Shown piece after piece: positions 1-7,341 of a DNA stretch of 64,000 nucleotides. How positions within the stretch are numbered: position 1 is the first letter of the stretch; every line of letters begins with the position of its first letter. The translations under genes and the position numbers were made by a program. The stretch comes from Streptomyces sp. NBC_00433 (GTDB lineage Bacteria > Actinomycetota > Actinomycetes > Streptomycetales > Streptomycetaceae): the NCBI GenBank assembly GCA_036015235.1, contig CP107926.1:496001-560000 (forward strand). Direction: 5' to 3'. The notes under the pieces were generated by a model, which made no database searches, was not told where the DNA came from, and saw only the letters and a list, made by a program, of their open reading frames with translations.

Positions 1-258
1 GGCAGAGTCCCCGCGCCCGAGCACCGCACCCCTGACCGCGCCGGCCGCAGGACCGTGCTCGGCGCTGCCATCGCCGGCGCCGTGGTGCTCGGCGCCGGCG
101 TCATCCCGGTGGTCGCGAGCGCGTCCACGAACACCGCCTTCGCCGCGGGCGACGTCGTGGTCCACCGGGTCGGCGACGGCAGCACGTCCCTGGCTGAGCG
201 ACAAGGCCGCACCGGTCCCGGTTGGCCCACCCCTCGTCCGGGGCGGCACCGCCGCTGA
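1..258 (+). pseudogene. N-terminal remnant of a secreted protein
   Basis: The reading frame is open from the window edge. It shows a twin-arginine-like start (GRRTVLGAAIAGAVV), a hydrophobic stretch and a likely cleavage near ASAST, then a mature start around AAGDVVVHRVGDGS. After GDGSTSL the frame turns into arginine/proline-rich nonsense and stops at 256-258. Shifting frame near position 192 restores a plausible continuation (LSDKAAPVPV), so I infer an indel of about four bases followed by truncation. Secreted Streptomyces proteins with this GDVVVYRVGDG-type start are normally several hundred residues long. The real start lies before the window. The function of the parent protein is not recognised. 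Confidence 0.5.
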
Positions 259-265
259 CGCGGTC

Positions 266-1528
266 CTAGTTCGCGGGCCGGAGCCGGGACGTACGGACGC
301 GTTGCGCGACCAGGGCCAGGGCGCCGAAGGCGATGACGGCGGCGCTGTAGACGACCGCGGTCTTGTGCAGGCCCACGTTCGTGGTGGCGAAGCCGGCGAC
401 GACGGCCGGGATGCTGAAGGCGACGTAGGAGATCACGAAGGCGACCGCGAACAGCTCGCCCCGCTCGGCGGGTTCGGCGATACGGGCCAGGGTGCCGAAG
501 CTGGCCAGGCCCGCCGCGCCGAAGCCGACGCCCGCGAGTGCCGTGCCCAGGGCGGCGGCGGTGACCGAGTTCTGCTCGACGCCGGTCAGGCCCACGGCCG
601 TGCCGACCACCAGCAGGGCCGCGCCGAGGGCCAGGGTGCGCTCCGTCGGCCAGCCGCGCAGCGCGAAGGCCGTGATCGAGGCGGGCAGGCAGAGCAGGGT
701 GACGACCAGGCCGCCGATGACGTGGCTGGACAGGCCGAACAGGCCGGCGGCCACCGACGGGCCGAGCGCGAGGTAGAGCCCGCCCAGAGCCCAGCTCGCC
801 ACGAGGATCGGCACCAGCGCGATCAGGTCGCCGCGCAGCCGGGGGGCGACGCCGAGGCGGGGCTGCAGCGAGCGCGCGGCGCCCGGCCGCAGCGCGGAGG
901 TCTCAGGCAGCGCGGTGATGGCCAGGCCGGCCAGCACCAGGCCGGCGAGCAGCAGCACGTACACCAGCCGGGTCGGGTGCGGCCCGTACTGCACCAGGAA
1001 TCCGCAGCCGAGCGCGCCGAGGCCCAGGCCGAAGGTGGGCGCCGCGCCGGTGATGACGCCCGCGCGGTGCGGTGCGTGCGGGGGGTTGAGGTCGACCAGG
1101 GTGGCGCCGAGCGTCGTCATGGCCGCGCCCGTGGCGATGCCCTGCACGAAACGGGCCACCAGCAGCAGCGAGACGTCGCCGGCGAGGATGAACAGCAGCA
1201 TCGCCACCGCTTCGAGGGCGATCGCCGAGACCAGGACGGGACGGCGGCCTATGTGGTCGGACAGCGCCCCGACCACCAGGAGCGAACCGATCATGCCGAC
1301 GACGTAGACCGCGAAGACGGTCGTCAGCATGGACGCGGAGAAGCTCCATTGGTGCTGGTAGACGACGTAGAGCGGGGACGGCGCGCTGGAGGCGGCCATG
1401 AAGAGGACGAAGATCGCCGCGATGGCGGCGAAGGCGGCCCCGCGGCTCAGCCCGCGCCGTCCGGACGCCTTCTCCGCTGCGGCCGGGGACACGGGACTCT
1501 TGTCGTGGCGCGTCGGCGCGACAGTCAT
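266..1528 (-). CDS. MFS transporter
   Basis: This 420-residue protein has about twelve hydrophobic segments and the MFS loop 2-3 motif as GALSDHIGRRPV around residues 87-98, followed by the RFVQGIATGAA motif of TM4. It is therefore a single-polypeptide secondary transporter of the inner membrane, probably a proton-driven drug or metabolite exporter; the substrate cannot be read from sequence. The ATG at 1528 has a GGAGA ribosome site seven bases upstream. It is divergent from the TetR gene at 1604, and the 75-bp gap between them holds a long dyad operator, so the TetR protein most likely represses this exporter and itself. Confidence 0.9.
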   Translation of the reverse strand: MTVAPTRHDKSPVSPAAAEKASGRRGLSRGAAFAAIAAIFVLFMAASSAPSPLYVVYQHQWSFSASMLTTVFAVYVVGMIGSLLVVGALSDHIGRRPVLVSAIALEAVAMLLFILAGDVSLLLVARFVQGIATGAAMTTLGATLVDLNPPHAPHRAGVITGAAPTFGLGLGALGCGFLVQYGPHPTRLVYVLLLAGLVLAGLAITALPETSALRPGAARSLQPRLGVAPRLRGDLIALVPILVASWALGGLYLALGPSVAAGLFGLSSHVIGGLVVTLLCLPASITAFALRGWPTERTLALGAALLVVGTAVGLTGVEQNSVTAAALGTALAGVGFGAAGLASFGTLARIAEPAERGELFAVAFVISYVAFSIPAVVAGFATTNVGLHKTAVVYSAAVIAFGALALVAQRVRTSRLRPAN

Positions 1529-1546
1529 AAGGATCTCCGAATGCAG

Positions 1547-1587
1547 TGATCGTTGCGTTAGTGGTGCCTAGGCTAACGCAATGATCA
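1547..1587. promoter_or_regulatory. Dyad operator between MFS and TetR genes
   Basis: Arms at 1547-1561 (TGATCGTTGCGTTAG) and 1573-1587 (CTAACGCAATGATCA) are reverse complements at 14 of 15 positions, separated by 11 bp. The element fills most of the gap between the two divergent start codons, where TetR regulators of this arrangement normally bind. Assigning it to the adjacent TetR protein is inference. Confidence 0.75.
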
Positions 1588-1603
1588 GTGCGATAATTTC
1601 CCC

Positions 1604-2170
1604 ATGGCTGAAGACATCCAGGTACGCCCCGGTGGCCGCTCCGCGCGGGTGCGCGCGTCGGTGCACCGCGCCGTCGAGGAACTGGTGAGCGCGGAGTCCG
1701 CCGAGACCCTCACGATTCCCGCCGTCGCCGCCCGCGCCGGTGTGCACCCGACCACGGTCTACCGGCGCTGGGGATCGGTTCCGCAACTGCTGGCCGACGT
1801 CGCCACCAGCCGATTCAGCGGCGACGTCGTGGTGCCCGACACCGGCTCCCTGGCCGGCGACCTGGAGCGCTGGATGGCCGACGTCGCCACCGACCTCGCG
1901 GACCCCGACGTCCTGGCGCTGATGCGCGCGACCATCGGCTCGGGCCCGGAAGGCGGCTGCGCCTGCACGGTCGACCGCCACGAGCAGCTCGGCGCGATCA
2001 TCGAGCGGGAGCGGGCGCGCGGCGGCACGGCGCCCGAGGTGGAGCGGGCCGTCGACCTGCTGCTCGGACCGCTGTACTACCGGGCGATCTTCAGCAGCCG
2101 GCCGGCGTCGAGCCAGTGGGCGCGCGGCCTGGTGGCCGCACTCCTGGCGGACTGCGCGCCGTCCCTCTGA
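1604..2170 (+). CDS. TetR family transcriptional regulator
   Basis: This 188-residue protein has an N-terminal three-helix DNA-binding domain (residues about 10-60) with the helix-turn-helix IPAVAARAGVHPTTVYRRW, followed by an alpha-helical ligand domain that resembles the C-terminal domains often paired with drug exporters. It is divergent from the MFS gene across a 75-bp gap that contains a 41-bp dyad. The simplest reading is a local repressor released by a substrate of the exporter. No ligand can be inferred. The ATG at 1604 is the first possible start after the operator. Confidence 0.9.
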   Translation: MAEDIQVRPGGRSARVRASVHRAVEELVSAESAETLTIPAVAARAGVHPTTVYRRWGSVPQLLADVATSRFSGDVVVPDTGSLAGDLERWMADVATDLADPDVLALMRATIGSGPEGGCACTVDRHEQLGAIIERERARGGTAPEVERAVDLLLGPLYYRAIFSSRPASSQWARGLVAALLADCAPSL

Positions 2171-2290
2171 GCCACCCGGCGGCGCCGCTCCGATATCCGC
2201 CGTGGCGCCGCTCCAGTCCGCCGATTCCGCCGCGAACAAGCCCTCCGGCTACGTACAGTTGATCTACTGTCACCGACCGAGGGGCCCTGT

Positions 2291-3841
2291 GTGATGGCAC
2301 GCCACAGAGCCCTGCTCATCGGGGCGAGCGACTACGACATGCGCGGTGTCCCGCCGCTTCCCTTCATACCCGGTGACCTCGCCCGCCTCGGTTCCGTACT
2401 CGAGGACCGCGGTTTCGACGTCGCGGTCGTGGCCGCGCGCGAAGGCGGCAGGCAGGTCTCGCGGAATTTCGTGGACGGCCAGGTGGCCGGCTTCCTCCGG
2501 CGGGCCGGACGGGACGACACGCTGCTCGTTCTGCTGAGCGGGCACGGCGTGCACGCCGCGGGGCGGGACTTCCTCGTCCCCGAGGACATCCACGAGGACA
2601 CGCGCCCCTTCGAGTCCGGCTGCGTGCCGATCGACTGGCGCGCGCACCTCGACGAGTCCCCCGCGGGCCGCGTCGTCTTCCTGATCGACGCCTGCCGCGA
2701 GGGCATCGAGCAGGAGACGATGGGCGGCGTCGCGAGCGCCCGGCTGTGGAGCCGGCAGAAGGTCAGCGCCGCGCTGCGCCGCAAGGTGGCTTACGTCTAC
2801 GCGTGCTCCGCGGGGCAGTTCGCGCTGTTCGTCCGTTCGCGGGACACCCCCGTGGACCCGGTGGAGGGTGTGCGCCCCGGCGAGTCGTTCAGCATCTTCT
2901 CGCGCTCGGTGGCGGACGTCATCACCGGCCATCCGGGTGCGACGGCACTCGGCCTCCAGGACTTCCAGGACCGCGTCCAGGAACGGATCAGGGAGCTGCA
3001 CCGGGCGTACCGCAAGGCCGGGCAGCCGCAGACGCTGCGGATCCTCACCGACATCCCGGCCGAGGACTTCTCCTTGCTGCCGCCGGCGAGGATGCCGGGT
3101 GCGCGGGCGGGCAGAGCCCCACGGCCACCCGCCGCGCCTCTGCCCGCGGACACCCCTGCGCCGCCGTCTCCGGACGCCGCCGCGCCTCTGCCCCCGGAGG
3201 CCGCGGAGACGGCACGCGCCGACCCCGCGACGGACATCGCGACCCGTGCGCGCAGGCCCGCGCGCACGGCGCTCGCCGCGCTGGCCACCGTCTGCGTGAT
3301 CGGCGGCGCGGCCTGGGCGATCGCCACCTACGGCGGCGGCACCGACGACCCGGGCAAGGCGTCGGGCACGTCGGAGCCGAGCACCTCGGCCACGTCAGGA
3401 CCGAGCGCGTCGGCCACCACGTCCGGCGCCGGCGCCCTGTCCGCCTGCACCCCGGATGCCGTGGAGTTGACCATAAACAGCCTCAGTAGCAGCTACTCAC
3501 CCGGCGAACCTCCCACCCTCCTGGTGGCGGCGAACAACTCCTCGGACAGTGACTGCACCATCGATCTCGGGCCGCTGACAGCGGTGCTGACCGTCACGAA
3601 GGCCAGCACCGCCGCCCGCTACTGGTCCTCGGCCGACTGTCCCACGACCTCGGGAAGCCGGTTCTTCCGCGTGCCTTCCCACAGCACCGTGACGAACACC
3701 GTGCGGTGGGACCGCAAACCGAGCGCTCCCCAGTGCGCGGTGCCTCCGGCGGGTTCCGCGGAGCCGGGGACGTATCTGGCGGTGGTGACGGCACCGAGAT
3801 TCGAGGAGGCGGAAGCGTCCTTCGTGCTGAGCGCGGGCTGA
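2291..3841 (+). CDS. Caspase-like protease with TM segment and extracellular domain
   Basis: The 516-residue product begins with a caspase/metacaspase p20-like domain (residues about 1-250): strand RALLIGASDYD, catalytic histidine in LLSGHGVHA and catalytic cysteine in VFLIDACREG. A Pro/Ala-rich linker (about 265-315) leads to one membrane helix (about 326-345), a Ser/Thr linker and a beta-rich C-terminal domain with four cysteines (about 385-516). Topology suggests a cytoplasmic protease and an extracellular sensor-like domain. Start is GTG 2291 or ATG 2294. Neighbouring genes do not suggest a substrate, and no EACC1 or other known caspase partner is adjacent. Protease activity is inferred from the His/Cys dyad; the role (defence, cell death or development) is unknown. 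Confidence 0.8.
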   Translation: MMARHRALLIGASDYDMRGVPPLPFIPGDLARLGSVLEDRGFDVAVVAAREGGRQVSRNFVDGQVAGFLRRAGRDDTLLVLLSGHGVHAAGRDFLVPEDIHEDTRPFESGCVPIDWRAHLDESPAGRVVFLIDACREGIEQETMGGVASARLWSRQKVSAALRRKVAYVYACSAGQFALFVRSRDTPVDPVEGVRPGESFSIFSRSVADVITGHPGATALGLQDFQDRVQERIRELHRAYRKAGQPQTLRILTDIPAEDFSLLPPARMPGARAGRAPRPPAAPLPADTPAPPSPDAAAPLPPEAAETARADPATDIATRARRPARTALAALATVCVIGGAAWAIATYGGGTDDPGKASGTSEPSTSATSGPSASATTSGAGALSACTPDAVELTINSLSSSYSPGEPPTLLVAANNSSDSDCTIDLGPLTAVLTVTKASTAARYWSSADCPTTSGSRFFRVPSHSTVTNTVRWDRKPSAPQCAVPPAGSAEPGTYLAVVTAPRFEEAEASFVLSAG

Positions 3842-3872
3842 AGGCGGCGGGACGTCCGCAGGCGGGGTCGGC

Positions 3873-4514
3873 TCACGCCGGCATCGGTGCGGAGGCGGGG
3901 CCGTGGGTGCGGGCGAGCAGTGCGGCGGGGTCGGGTTCGGCCTGGAGGGCGAGCAGCAGCACCTCCCACAGCTCCCGCAGCCGATCCTCGATGGCGGCCC
4001 GGCCGTCCATCGCGTCGGACACCGTGTGCAGGCCGAAGAATGCGTAGACCACCGCGAGTCCGGCGGTCTCCGGCGCCACCGAGGCGGCCAGCGCGCCCTC
4101 GGCCCGCGCCTCGCGCAGCAGTTCGGTCACCGTCGCGATCCACCCGGCGAAGGGTCCTGGCACGGTCGCGTCGATGGCCTTGCGCTCCGTCCACAGCCGC
4201 GACCCGGCGCGCACCACCACGTCGTCGCGGAAGGCCCGCGCCACGGTGAAGCTCAGCGACACAAGTTTGTCCAACGCCGGCGCGGACGACGCCCGTACCT
4301 GCGCGATCACCGCGGGCCAGGTGGCGAGGGTCGCCTCGATCACCGCGAGCGCGAGCTTCTCCTTGCTGGTGAAATGGAAGTAGATCGCCCCGCTGGTCCG
4401 GCCGGACCGCGCGCTGATGTCGCTGATACTGGTCCCGGCATATCCCCGTTCCTCGAAAAGCTGCGCCGCGGCCTCCACCAGATACCCGCGCGTCGCCTCG
4501 GCACGTTCCTGCAC
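3873..4514 (-). CDS. scbR: ScbR/ArpA-like gamma-butyrolactone receptor (TetR family)
   Basis: The DNA-binding domain reads ISDISARSGRTSGAIYFHF followed by TSKEKLALAVIEA, which is characteristic of the ArpA/ScbR branch of TetR regulators, including the SKEELA-like helix. The start is placed at GTG 4514 because a GGAG site lies five bases upstream; GTG 4520 is also possible, and a much longer in-frame extension to 4613 is judged non-coding. The gene is divergent from an afsA/scbA homologue, the classical butyrolactone arrangement, so it probably represses the synthase and possibly distant antibiotic genes until the signal binds. The ligand-pocket tryptophan appears to be present (ATWP near the start of the core domain and SRLWTERK). 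Orthology to ScbR rather than a pseudo-receptor is not proven. Confidence 0.8.
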   Translation of the reverse strand: MQERAEATRGYLVEAAAQLFEERGYAGTSISDISARSGRTSGAIYFHFTSKEKLALAVIEATLATWPAVIAQVRASSAPALDKLVSLSFTVARAFRDDVVVRAGSRLWTERKAIDATVPGPFAGWIATVTELLREARAEGALAASVAPETAGLAVVYAFFGLHTVSDAMDGRAAIEDRLRELWEVLLLALQAEPDPAALLARTHGPASAPMPA

Positions 4515-4673
4515 ATCCACTCCACAATTCCGCTCGCCGTCGAGCCGCCCGGCCGCGGATCCCGCCCGTGGAGCAGCGAAACGCGGCCAAGGCCTGCCAT
4601 CAATGGGCAGCAATGTAGTGCCTGCGCGACTTCTCTCCGTTACATTCCGGAAGCAAGCGGGTGCGAATTCACC

Positions 4674-4686
4674 GAACGCGCGTTTC
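4674..4686. promoter_or_regulatory. Candidate autoregulatory element upstream of scbA-like gene
   Basis: GAACGCGCGTTTC is a near-perfect palindrome ten bases before the scbA-like start codon, in the 180-bp gap shared with the scbR-like gene. ScbR-type receptors bind imperfect palindromes (AREs) in such gaps. The match to published AREs is weak, so this is a location-based candidate. I see no other strong dyad in the gap. Confidence 0.3.
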
Positions 4687-4695
4687 TCTTGTCAT

Positions 4696-5625
4696 ATGAG
4701 GAATTTGCTCGGCCTGCCCCTCGCCTCGGACCGGACCCAGGATCTGAGCTGGTCCTGTACGGTTCCGCGCGAGCTGGTGCACCGCACGTCGGTGGCCGAG
4801 GTCCTGCTGACGGACGTGCGGGCCGACCGGGCCGGGGGCTTTCGTGCCGCGGCCTGCTGGCCCCGTTCGCACATCACTTTCCCGGGTGACGGCGGCGACC
4901 GGCACAGCCCGCTGCTCGTCGTGGAGACGCTGCGCCAGCTCGGCATCTACCTGCCCCTGCGGTGGTTCGGCGTGCCGCCGAGCGCCCGGATGCTCATCGA
5001 CGACCTGCGCTTCGCGCTGCACCCCGGCCGCGAGCCGCGGGTGGGCCTCGGCTGCACCGAGGTCACCTGCGACGTCGAGGTGACGGATCCGCGGCGGCGT
5101 TCGGACGGCCGCCTCGCCTCGCTGCGGCTGGCCGTCGCCTACCGGGCCGGCGGCCGGCTCTTCGCCCGCGCGGGGGGCGGCGCGCGCTTCCTGTCCGAGG
5201 CGCGTTACGCGGCGGTGCGCGCCGGCCGGCTCGGCTCCCTCCAGCCGCCGCCCATGCCCGGCGGCCGGCCGGACCCGGCGCTGCTCGGTGTCGCACGCGC
5301 CGCCGACGTGGTCGTCGCGCGCCGCGCCGCGGGGCTGGCCGTCGAACCCGCCGACCCCGGACACCCGTTCTACTTCGACCACGCCAGCGACCATGTGCCG
5401 GGCATGGTGCTGCTCGAAGCGGCACGCCAGGCGGCCGCGGAGGTCTCCGCCGGTTCCCTGCTGCGGCCGGTCAGCGGCCGCATGGCCGCGGTCTCCTTCA
5501 CCGAGTACGACCCGCCGGCCGTGGTGGACACCGTCACGCACGACCGTACGTGCGTCTTCCGCATACGGCAGGGCGGCCGCGCGACCAGCTACGGCGTCCT
5601 CGGCTTCGGGCGACACGGAACATGA
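4696..5625 (+). CDS. scbA: AfsA/ScbA-like gamma-butyrolactone synthase
   Basis: The 309-residue protein is an A-factor synthase homologue. It has two hot-dog-like halves: the first contains VPRELVHRTSVAEV and the RHSPLLVVETLRQ motif, and the second carries the conserved FYFDHASDHVPGMVLLEAA block. The family condenses dihydroxyacetone phosphate with a beta-ketoacyl chain to start butyrolactone or butenolide signals. The ATG at 4696 gives the usual distance to LVHRT; there is no clear ribosome site, so translation may be leaderless. It is divergent from the ScbR-like receptor and followed after 209 bp by a HAD phosphatase. Confidence in the family is high; the exact signal molecule is unknown. 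Confidence 0.88.
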   Translation: MRNLLGLPLASDRTQDLSWSCTVPRELVHRTSVAEVLLTDVRADRAGGFRAAACWPRSHITFPGDGGDRHSPLLVVETLRQLGIYLPLRWFGVPPSARMLIDDLRFALHPGREPRVGLGCTEVTCDVEVTDPRRRSDGRLASLRLAVAYRAGGRLFARAGGGARFLSEARYAAVRAGRLGSLQPPPMPGGRPDPALLGVARAADVVVARRAAGLAVEPADPGHPFYFDHASDHVPGMVLLEAARQAAAEVSAGSLLRPVSGRMAAVSFTEYDPPAVVDTVTHDRTCVFRIRQGGRATSYGVLGFGRHGT

Positions 5626-5639
5626 CACGGCGCAGTTGC

Positions 5640-5669
5640 TTGACTACTTAACGTCGTCGTCCATAGCGT
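5640..5669 (+). promoter_or_regulatory. Candidate housekeeping promoter for the HAD gene
   Basis: TTGACT at 5640-5645 and TAGCGT at 5664-5669 are separated by 18 bp, matching the HrdB-type consensus reasonably. It sits just after the scbA-like stop codon and would give the HAD gene its own transcript with a 5' leader of about 160 bases. Confidence 0.45.
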
Positions 5670-5834
5670 AATGAACGTTATGTTCTCGGCGGTGCCGGTG
5701 GCCGCGGAGAAACATCCGCCACGCCCTTTGCCGGCCTCTCACGGCATCGCGACAGTGCGCGGGCCCCTCGTCGCCGTAGCCGACGGAACGGTTCAGCTCC
5801 GTGTGCTCCGGCACTCCCGAACGGAATCCCGCCA

Positions 5835-6611
5835 GTGACCCAATCCGTGACCCCGTCCAAACCTTCCCTCTCCTCGCCGTCCGCGGACGCGCCGCCCTCC
5901 GCTCGGCCCGCGCCGTCGCGTGAGTCGGCGCCCCCGCTGTCCTGGACGCCGGCCGCGGTCGTCTTCGACTGCGACGGCACGCTCATGGACACCGAGCGGC
6001 ACTGGCAGGACGCGCGCGACATGACCCTGCGCGCTTTCGGCCTGCACGCGGCGCCGGGCTTCGCCGAGCGCGCGAAAGGCCTGCACTACACCGAGTGCGG
6101 GCAGCTCATGGCCGACGAGGCCGGCCGGCCGGAACTGGGCGGCGAGCTGACGGACGAACTGCTCGCCGGCTTCCGCACGCTGGTCGCCGCCCGGCCCACC
6201 ACCATGCCGGGGGCGCCGGAACTGGTCGCCCACGCCGCGAAGTTCGCGCCGCTCGCGGTCGCCAGCAACTGCCCGGCCGACGTGGTCGAGACGTGCCTGT
6301 CCACCGCCGGGCTGCTGCCCTACTTCGACCACATCGTGGTCCCGGACGACGCGGTGCGTCCCAAGCCCGCACCCGACGTCTACCTCACCGCGGTCCGGCT
6401 GTGCGGCGCGGACCCGGCGCAGAGCCTCGCCGTGGAGGACTCGGCGTGCGGGGTGGAGGCCGCGCTGCGCGCCGGGCTGCGGGTCCTGGGCGTCGGCCCC
6501 TGGCCGGGCGAGGAGGCCGCGGCCCGCGTCGACCTGTGGGTCAAGCGGCTCGACGACCCGGACGTCTTCGCGTGGGCAGGACGCCGCGCGGCCCGAGCGC
6601 TGGCCCGCTGA
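5835..6611 (+). CDS. HAD family phosphatase
   Basis: The 258-residue product has a disordered Ser/Pro-rich N-terminus (about 40 residues), then HAD motif I VVFDCDGTLMDTE with both catalytic aspartates, motif II in LAVASNCP, the lysine of motif III in RPKPAPDVY and motif IV in LAVEDSACGV. It is a subfamily IA hydrolase that should remove phosphate from a small metabolite. It lies directly downstream of the AfsA-like synthase; butyrolactone synthesis passes through a phosphorylated butenolide that must be dephosphorylated, so this enzyme is a reasonable candidate for that step. That link is inference; generic sugar phosphatase activity is the alternative. Confidence 0.85.
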   Translation: MTQSVTPSKPSLSSPSADAPPSARPAPSRESAPPLSWTPAAVVFDCDGTLMDTERHWQDARDMTLRAFGLHAAPGFAERAKGLHYTECGQLMADEAGRPELGGELTDELLAGFRTLVAARPTTMPGAPELVAHAAKFAPLAVASNCPADVVETCLSTAGLLPYFDHIVVPDDAVRPKPAPDVYLTAVRLCGADPAQSLAVEDSACGVEAALRAGLRVLGVGPWPGEEAAARVDLWVKRLDDPDVFAWAGRRAARALAR

Positions 6612-6688
6612 CCCGAGGCGCCGCACCTGGAGGCCGACCGCGGCCCGGCCGCTCGCGCAGCCCGGCAGGTCGCAGACCGGGGCTCACC

Positions 6689-7081
6689 TCACGGGGTGGC
6701 CGCCGAGTCCGGGTCGGGCCGCGGACCGCCCGCGGCAGCCGCGAGGCTCCGGCGCAGGCGGGTGAGGCGGGCGATCTCCGCGTCCAAGGTCGCCAGGCGG
6801 CCGGCCACGACGTCGCTGACCTCACCGGGCCGGCTGTTGCAGGTTGCCGGCGCGGCCTGGACGAGGAGGTCCAGGCGGTCAGCGCGGCGGCGGACGTCCT
6901 CCAGGGTGAGGCCGAGCGCCAGCAGGTCGCGGATGACGCGGACCCGGGCCACCTCGGCGGGGCCGTACTCCCGTTGGCCGGAGGAGGTGCGCGGCGGGGG
7001 GCTGAGCAGGCCGCGGGCCTCGTACAGGCGCAGGGCGCGCGGTGTGGTCCCGGCCGCCGCTGCCGCCTCGCCGATCCGCAT
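6689..7081 (-). CDS. MerR family transcriptional regulator
   Basis: The 130-residue protein starts with the MerR winged-helix domain (MRIGEAAAAAGTTPRALRLY then EARGLL), followed by a dimerisation coiled coil (about 75-115). A single cysteine in ATCNS is not enough to identify a metal or redox sensor. Immediately upstream on the same strand is a decayed NADP-dependent oxidoreductase gene, the sort of target often linked to this branch of MerR regulators. Its present target is therefore unclear. It converges with the HAD gene across a 77-bp gap. Confidence 0.88.
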   Translation of the reverse strand: MRIGEAAAAAGTTPRALRLYEARGLLSPPPRTSSGQREYGPAEVARVRVIRDLLALGLTLEDVRRRADRLDLLVQAAPATCNSRPGEVSDVVAGRLATLDAEIARLTRLRRSLAAAAGGPRPDPDSAATP

Positions 7082-7090
7082 GCGCGCCCC

Positions 7091-7271
7091 ACCCCGTCCG
7101 CAGCTCCACGATGGCCGCCCCGAAGGAGCGGCCCGCGATCAGCTGGGGCAACACGTCAGGGGCGCGCTCCATTCCACGAAAAGGGGGGTGGGAAGCCGGC
7201 GTGAAGTCGTCAGGGGTCGGCAGTCCGGCGGGGCGGCGGGCCAGGCGTACGAGACGGTGTGTCGCGTTCAC
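7091..7271 (-). pseudogene. Remnant of NADP-dependent oxidoreductase (CurA-like, MDR family)
   Basis: From GTG 7271 the translation THRLVRLARRPAGLPTPDDF is the typical N-terminus of CurA-like medium-chain reductases. It then skips what should be about 25 residues and resumes with FRGMERAPDVLPQLIAGRSF and GAAIVEL, equivalent to the YMRGRM...GEVMGGGAVGEVVES region. The rest of the roughly 330-residue enzyme, including the nucleotide-binding fold, is absent and the MerR start lies just downstream. I read this as an internally deleted, 3'-truncated gene. The assignment rests on motif memory and would need an alignment. Confidence 0.55.
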
Positions 7272-7341
7272 GGCCGGGACGCTAAGCCCTGCCCCGCGGG
7301 TCAGGGTCAAGGACCGGCTTCGGGGAAGGGGCGCCGGGAGG

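Noticed and set aside
2171..2290. Repeated GGCGCCGCTCC motif before the caspase-like gene
   Set aside because: Two copies of a GC-rich 11-mer are expected by chance at this base composition; no dyad or spacing suggests an operator.
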